From Acanthococcus lagerstroemiae (Eukaryota > Arthropoda > Insecta > Hemiptera > Eriococcidae), in the NCBI GenBank assembly GCA_031841125.1, contig CM063109.1, positions 10,516,321 to 10,580,320 on the forward strand: a DNA stretch of 64,000 bases. Reading direction: 5' to 3'. The notes below the pieces were generated by a model. It searched no databases and had not been told where the DNA came from. It saw nothing but the letters and a program-made list of their open reading frames with translations. Both the position numbers and the translations under genes were made by a program. Positions 58,993-64,000 of the stretch are shown here, in pieces (position 1 is the first letter of the stretch; each line of letters starts with the position of its first letter).

Positions 58993-59199
58993 CTGTGGTT
59001 TGTAATTGACAATAAAATCTTGACTGAACGTAGTCAGCTGATTCTTTGATTTCTCGATATTCGTATAAGAAGAACGGTATGACGGCATGACGAAATTTGT
59101 TTCAGAAATGGCTCCAACATTATAAAAATCGCCGGAGAGAGCTTTTATCAAGATGATAAGTATTTTTAGCAACAATTTTAAGAAAAAACAATCCGCCAT
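58993..59199 (-). CDS. Possible first coding exon of a secreted protein
   Basis: The ATG at 59199 opens 69 codons that end exactly at CCACAG|GTGAGA, a strong donor, in phase 0. The peptide begins with a hydrophobic signal-like stretch (MADCFFLKLLLKILIILIKA, likely cut near ALSG) followed by a polar body (SYRSSYTNIEKSKNQLTTFS). A next exon was not found. It lies inside the TA-flanked element, so it is either the element's own gene or a host exon captured by it. Confidence 0.35.
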
Positions 59200-59550
59200 T
59201 ACCTTTCAGAATTAAATATATTCGAATGTTGCGAACTAGAACCGAAATATATTACGTGATCCAGTTTGCAACACGCTGGTGCAAACTAGGGAAGTGTATC
59301 GAATTTGACATCACCAATTAGCAAAAGCTTTATTTTTTAAAGCCTTGGAGACTTTAGGTACATGCTCCGAGAGAAATTGATTGAGATTTATCAGACAGAA
59401 ATCTACATATAGGTACCTACGTCTTATGAACTTGAAGATTGGGTTGTTGTTCGATTTCCTCTGACTGATAATAAAAAGGCCATAAAAGTTCTACACCTAG
59501 CTAAAATTATGAAAATCGATGAAAGCAAAGATGAAAAAAAAAGTCTAGTC

Positions 59551-59766
59551 CAGGAACGTACCGATAGAGGGGCAACCCCCACCCCTCGTACGAATTTTTT
59601 ACTCAGCAGTTGGGAAAATTTACCATTTCAGTCAGGTGAGTTGGGAAAATCCAACAAGTTAGATTTTTTTTTGTTTTGATACTCGGGAATTCTGAGTTGA
59701 GTCAGTTGGAACTTCCGCAACTTTACCCCCCCCCCCCACCCAAAGAAAAACTTCGGTGCGTCCCTG
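59551..59766. mobile_element. hAT MITE, 216 bp, second copy
   Basis: It begins CAGGAACGTACCGA and ends CGGTGCGTCCCTG. The flanking direct repeats GTCTAGTC (59543-59550) and GTCTGGTC (59767-59774) differ at one base. It is an inverted and shorter relative of 22895-23289, with one instead of three or four internal ~73-bp units and a poly-C run at about 59726-59737. Confidence 0.88.
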
Positions 59767-60220
59767 GTCTGGTCGATTGTCTTCGGCCAAAAGCGACGAC
59801 CCAACACAAAGGGTACATTTATACTTGATCGAAAGTTCTGTATGTGACGAGACATTTTGTGAGGAAAGTGATATTATCATTTACAATATCAGTCCTCCTG
59901 TAAAATCTGGCAACGTGCTTATAAATTTGAAGTGCATTGTGACACTTTGTAAAACTGCCTTCATTATATATTTTTTTTTTTTCCGGTATTACCTAGTTCG
60001 GCGCTGTATACTTGATTGGTAGGGGCGCTGGAGATGGGAGGGCAAAGAGGGCCATTTGATTCCTCCCTCCCCTCCGCTCAATTGATCGCGGCGCAAAAGT
60101 ATCATTTTGCCTCCTCGGTCAAACTCAAATTACAGATAAATAAATTGAATTAAAATTCATTATTAATTACGCAGGTCTTCTATAACACTGCACAATAGCA
60201 TAAAAAACAATGGGATGAGA

Positions 60221-60418
60221 TTATATGATCTTGGCTGTATTTTGAATGCTGAATACGATGGCGTTATCTATTTTTTTCGAGAACCTCTCATTTTTCATGT
60301 TCAAAATCAAAATGTTATTAAAATTTTCACGTTTTATTCCTTTTTGTCGTGCAGGAATAGCTACACTGATACTGATAACAATACTGAACGCGTATAGTTG
60401 TTCGATCAGTAGTATCAT
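60221..60418 (-). CDS. Small ORF with signal-like N-terminus
   Basis: The ATG (context CAAAATG) opens 65 codons. A hydrophobic start (MILLIEQLYAFSIVISISVA, then IPA) would suit signal-peptide cleavage before RQKGIKRENF. The rest is basic and polar. Opposite-strand ORFs in the same AT-rich sequence are also hydrophobic, so chance is likely. It lies inside the TA-flanked element. Confidence 0.2.
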   Translation of the reverse strand: MILLIEQLYAFSIVISISVAIPARQKGIKRENFNNILILNMKNERFSKKIDNAIVFSIQNTAKII

Positions 60419-61129
60419 TTTGATGATACTAAAATTTGCAGGATAGGAAAAAACAATGAACTATAATCAGAAAATTAACATCAGTATTAAATTCCTCGTT
60501 GAAAATACATGTAGAATCATTGTATTCTCATGCCACTGTTTTTGGAAAAATTTCAAATTGTTGCGTAGTGTAATTTTTCCAACAAATATTTCAATCGCTA
60601 TCGTACATACTCTGCAATTATTTGCCCTAAAAATGTCTTCATTAGTGCCCCCCCCCCCGGAAAAATGTTTTTTCCAGCGCCTCTGATTAACAGTAATTAA
60701 TAGGTTACTCATTATTTTCTTCTTACTCATTTTCATTTACCCTAAAAGAAAGACCTAGTCGGTCATTCTTTCTAAAAATATTTTATTAGGTTCATTTTGT
60801 TTTTGTGTAATTTTTCAGTTACTTATCTGCAACAATTGGGTTATTTTCCTATTTTTAAGCATATTTATGTTTTTCAACAATTAAATCAGTTTTGGACTAC
60901 CTTGTAATCAGTGTTGCAAACTGGTGACCCGTGTTTTTTTAGGTATCTCCTTGAATTTATCCAATAACAATATATAAAAATATTTTTTAATAATTTTTTT
61001 TTATAAGCCAATAAGAATACCTTCACAATGGTGTATCACTCGAGAAAACTGTGTCATAAATAAGCCATTTACGGCGTTTACAAGTTCATGATACCTCTTA
61101 ACGTGTTGCAAACTGGCGCAGCCAGCCTA

Positions 61130-61830
61130 TAACTTTATGCTAGGGTAATTAGAAAATAGTGTCTCATCATCATTTATCATCCTTTATTTGTTATTTAACG
61201 ACGCCCGACATCGGCACTGAAAAGAACTGTACAGGAACAGTTTATAGTTTGTAATTTATCAGAAATTGTGTTATTTTTGCTGTCGTTGCCGTGCTCCAGA
61301 ATTTCAACTTTCGCTTTTTTGGTCATTTTACTTTTTTTTCTTTTTTTCAATTTGATCTTGTACTTCAGACCCATCAGTTACTTGTAATTCATTGCCGTTC
61401 GAATTTTCAATAATATCCTGCTCTAAATAAATTCTTGGTAGAATTAGATTTCACATCCTGTACGTTTGATCATCGTGTCCACTCTGTACCATATTCTTAA
61501 TCAAGGTCAACCGTAGGAATGATATGCATTCTTTTCACATTCATTTGAATAAAAAATTTTGTGAAGATAGCAGTTGCGCGATAACCACATTAATTAATTA
61601 ATTCGGGCCCAAAAATGAATCATGTAAAAGGTAGGTCTGGATACGTACGAAACAAACTTCCGAAAAATAATATTGAACAAATTCACAAGCACAGAAACAA
61701 CTTTTCTATTATAGCATTCCCTTTTTGCTTACATGTTTTGCCTAGCCCTTCATTTTCAGGCGAATTTGATACGTATCCTGCTATAAGACAAAGACCCCTC
61801 TCTCGACGGGGAAGTGAGCTAGGAGATTAT
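61130..61830. other. No gene recognised
   Basis: AT-rich flank without supported features. Confidence 0.4.
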
Positions 61831-61834
61831 GGGT

Positions 61835-62245
61835 GGCAGCACAAATGGAGCACAAACGTTTGCGTCTACTTTTCTCTTTTCAATCCTCTGTCTAACCCTT
61901 TTTTTTTTCAAAAACCATTTCTTCGACACCCCCAAAAATAAACCCCAACATCTTAGGAAGGGGGCAGCACAAACGACGGGGGTTTCGGCCCAAACCAGCA
62001 CAAACATAGCACAAACGATTAACACCATTTTCGATCGGTTAGGTAAAGAGGTGCTCCCATTTCTACAGCACCCCCAAAATTGTTTCCAAATATCTCTGGA
62101 AGGGGGGCAGCACAAACCAGCACATACGTAGCACAAACGATTGACTCAATTTTCGATCAGGTGAAAGTGGGGGTGCTCCCGTTTCTACAGCACCTCCAAA
62201 AGTTTTCCAAATATTTCTGGAAGGGGGGCAGTACAAACGAATGGC
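61835..62245 (+). repeat. ~120-143-bp tandem repeat, 3 units plus part
   Basis: The block GGCAGCACAAA recurs at 61835, 61963, 62106 and (as GGCAGTACAAA) 62227. Between them GCACAAACGATT, TTTTCGATC, GGTGCTCCC, TTTCTACAGCACC and AATATCTCTGGAAGGGGGG recur in order. The first unit is the most diverged. The ORFs across it (for example 61829-62131) are translations of the repeat. Confidence 0.8.
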
Positions 62246-62319
62246 TTACATTTCAAGTCGATCGGCGTGGTTGGGGGTGCCGAAGAAATTCACCTGGGAT
62301 TGGCAATATTTATTGAAAT

Positions 62320-63350
62320 ATTCCGTGAGGTTTTAACCACAAATGTTGCAAGTCGGTATGCATAAAAAAATGCAGGATGCATTCAATTAGCGCTCGGGAC
62401 TACTGATCACCCTTATTGGCGCTGAGCTGGAAGCATCTGGATACTGGATTAATTTCTATCCGACCCGCTGATCCGAAATGTATAGTCGCAAAATTACATA
62501 AACTAGTTGACCAGCGTACAAATAAAATCGAGATACTGTACGGCATGCTCCCAAGCCATAATACGTTATATCACTCTTAAGTAGGTACGACCGATTTCTT
62601 CCAAATATCGTTTTATTCCAGTATCAGTCTAGGTCCGCTTTATTTCGCGCCGTTTTCTCCATTTACTTTATTACAGTGAGTCTGGTCATAACCTATGTGA
62701 ATACTGTTACAACGTAATTATCAGGGTCTCATCGTGAGATTATTATCGCTGAAGTTTTCCTATCTATACGTGAAATAATTCTAAAAGGTCTAAATGCTCG
62801 GGCAATGACTGCTACGCGGTTGTTTCGTTGCAAATCGTTGTAACTTTGCGGTGTGATTATGCGAGAGCAAGATTTTAGAAGAAGGTAAGCCGTTCGTTTA
62901 TTCGATCCTATTTTGTGATTCACGAGAAATATTGGTTTTGGGATTTACCTGTGAGAATGTTGGAGCTACATTGGTAGTTGTCCAAAAGTTAGAGACACTG
63001 AAAATTGAATAGCACCGGGGAACGGTTTGACCTTCATAAGAGCAGGTTGCGAGAGTCCAAATTTTAATTGAGTAATTTGAAGAAATGTCGATTATTTCAG
63101 TTTTTTAGAAAAGAGGTAGGCATTAGGCAATTGCTGCTGAATGTCACACTCAAGAATGTACCAAAAGGAAGGTTGCTGGGAGGACTATTATACAAAGGTG
63201 CTGTGACAATGCGTTTTGAGGAACGATTATCAGTCATTTTTTGGAGGGGGAGGGGATTTTCGTAATTATTCGTCTAATAATGGAAAAAGTCCTCTTGATA
63301 TTTTTTAAATGAACAGTTTATCGTTAAGTATGTGAATATAAATTTATTTA
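62320..63350. other. No gene recognised
   Basis: AT-rich sequence with short ORFs only (62729-62923 -, 63068-63265 +), none with a domain. Confidence 0.4.
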
Positions 63351-63600
63351 TTATTTTATTTACAACCTTTATTACTTAATCTAACATTAGAAGTGCGCCC
63401 AAGAACGGGCATAGGTCTCCTCTACCCTTCTCCATCGTCCCTATCCCTAGCTCCCCTAACCCAGAGCCTTCCCCCTATCTTTTTGAGTTTATCGTGCCAC
63501 CTTGTCCGGGGTCTCCCTGTGATCTCACCCTTTCCCCGGGATGCCAGTCCATCACCCTTCTTCCCCATCTTTCCCTCCCTTCCCTGGTTACATGTTCCGC
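63330..63600 (-). mobile_element. LINE 3' end fragment
   Basis: On the minus strand, codons read RWHDKLKKIGGRLWV..ARDRD, the usual C-terminal run of RTE/CR1-like LINEs, followed by a short 3' UTR and an (ATAAA)n-type tail at about 63336-63362. The nested LINE at 11009-12129 ends in a similar peptide (RWRDE..W..AR), but the DNA is not closely alike, so this is another subfamily. Confidence 0.6.
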
Positions 63601-64000
63601 ATAATCAAATTTTAGCTTTTTCATGGTATATCTCTACAGTCTTTTGCTCCGGTTTTCATTTTTACCACAATATTCCTAAGTCTGTTTTTCTTTTTTATAC
63701 CTAGAATTGATATTTCCATATAGTCCACATGAATTAGGTTCTAACTATAGGAAAAAGACCATAGAAAGCCGAAACTTGGTACATTAGTCTAATTATGTGT
63801 CCTGAACAACATACTAAAAGTCCCAACGAATCCGGCGCCGGTGTCGGCCCCTAGGGGGCAAAAATGGGGGCGTAAAACAGTTTTTTGCTTATATCTCGCT
63901 AAAATTTGAGTTAAGAAAAAAAAGAAGTTCAAACAAATGTGATAGAAAACAAAAAAATACATAAAAAACTATCTTACACATTTTTCTGTAGAGTGCGTAT
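63600..64000. other. No gene recognised; right edge
   Basis: The LINE may continue into this stretch (its RT side faces the right edge), but the frames are too broken to say. The last 200 bases include GGCGCCGGTGTCGGCCCCTAGGGGGC, a GC-rich patch with no known role. Confidence 0.3.

Larger units (their letters stand above)
58853..61127. mobile_element. TA-flanked DNA transposon, 2.3 kb
   Basis: The left end GGGTGGTTGCGCCAGTTTGC and, inverted, the right end GGCTGGCTGCGCCAGTTTGC pair for about 30 bases. TA lies directly outside each (58851-58852, 61128-61129). Further copies of the CCAGTTTGCAACAC motif lie inside (59264; 60912 inverted). A hAT MITE has inserted at 59551. No transposase core is recognised; a minus-strand secretory-type exon and other short ORFs are present. 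Confidence 0.75.

Noticed and set aside
61829..62131. A 100-codon repeat protein
   Set aside because: Unit lengths vary and are not multiples of three, and both strands are open, as expected for a tandem DNA repeat.
1..64000. CRISPR array, bacterial operon or phage-like system
   Set aside because: No evenly spaced short repeats with unique spacers and no prokaryotic gene layout; the tandem repeats seen are degenerate and without spacers.

Overview
This window looks like nuclear DNA from a eukaryote, most likely an arthropod. It is AT-rich and gene-poor, has GT-AG introns and ATTAAA/AATAAA-type poly(A) signals, and is crowded with insect-style transposons: hAT, TA-target elements, RTE-like and R1-like LINEs, tRNA-derived SINEs and foldback elements. 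A hemipteran would fit the element mix, but nothing here proves the order. There are no bacterial operons, no CRISPR array and no rRNA gene.

Host genes are few. The only gene I recognise with confidence is the intronless coding sequence of the TFIIE beta subunit (42495-43364, +). Two small single-membrane-segment proteins lie about 2 kb apart at 48876-49247 and 51122-51409 (+); each starts just after a splice-acceptor-like site. A two-exon gene on the minus strand (16285-16595) would encode a short protein with six cysteines in 24 residues. It lies just beyond a CpG-rich block (14640-15900). Weaker exon candidates are a secretory-type first exon (58993-59199, -), a terminal exon (25140-25307, -) and a 57-codon ORF (17033-17206, -).

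Layout. 1-840: degenerate ~300-bp repeats. 3895-4159 and 6132-6414: a GGGTAAC-rich inverted-repeat family. 7.96-9.5 kb: diverged short repeats. 10939-14581: a hAT transposon with a perfect 8-bp target duplication, its decayed transposase, and an RTE-type LINE nested inside. 14.6-17.3 kb: CpG-rich block and small Cys-rich gene. 17565-19056: two inverted-repeat elements, then a SINE-like copy. 20.6-24.96 kb: a decayed LINE with four tandem ~105-bp units at its 5' end and a hAT MITE inside. 25.4-26.4 kb: an R1/LOA-like LINE end. 26.7-27.1 kb: 157-bp tandem repeat. 27461-29053: a 1.6-kb foldback whose two ~790-bp arms pair over nearly their whole length. 29092-30534: a second hAT element with transposase remnants. 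30.85-31.07 kb: SINE. 31.1-42.4 kb: mostly unrecognised, with a TATA-type promoter candidate, dispersed repeats, another SINE with 13-bp target duplication and a TA-flanked element. 42.5-51.4 kb: the main genic stretch, with one more SINE. 51.5-55.8 kb: dispersed repeats and a decayed transposase-like zinc-finger end. 58.85-61.13 kb: a TA-flanked element carrying a hAT MITE. 61.8-62.3 kb: tandem repeat. 63.36-63.6 kb: a LINE 3' end.

The genes do not form a pathway; this is mainly a transposon landscape around a few small genes. Element limits given by target duplications and paired inverted ends are read directly from the bases. Family names rest on remembered motifs, since no search was run.
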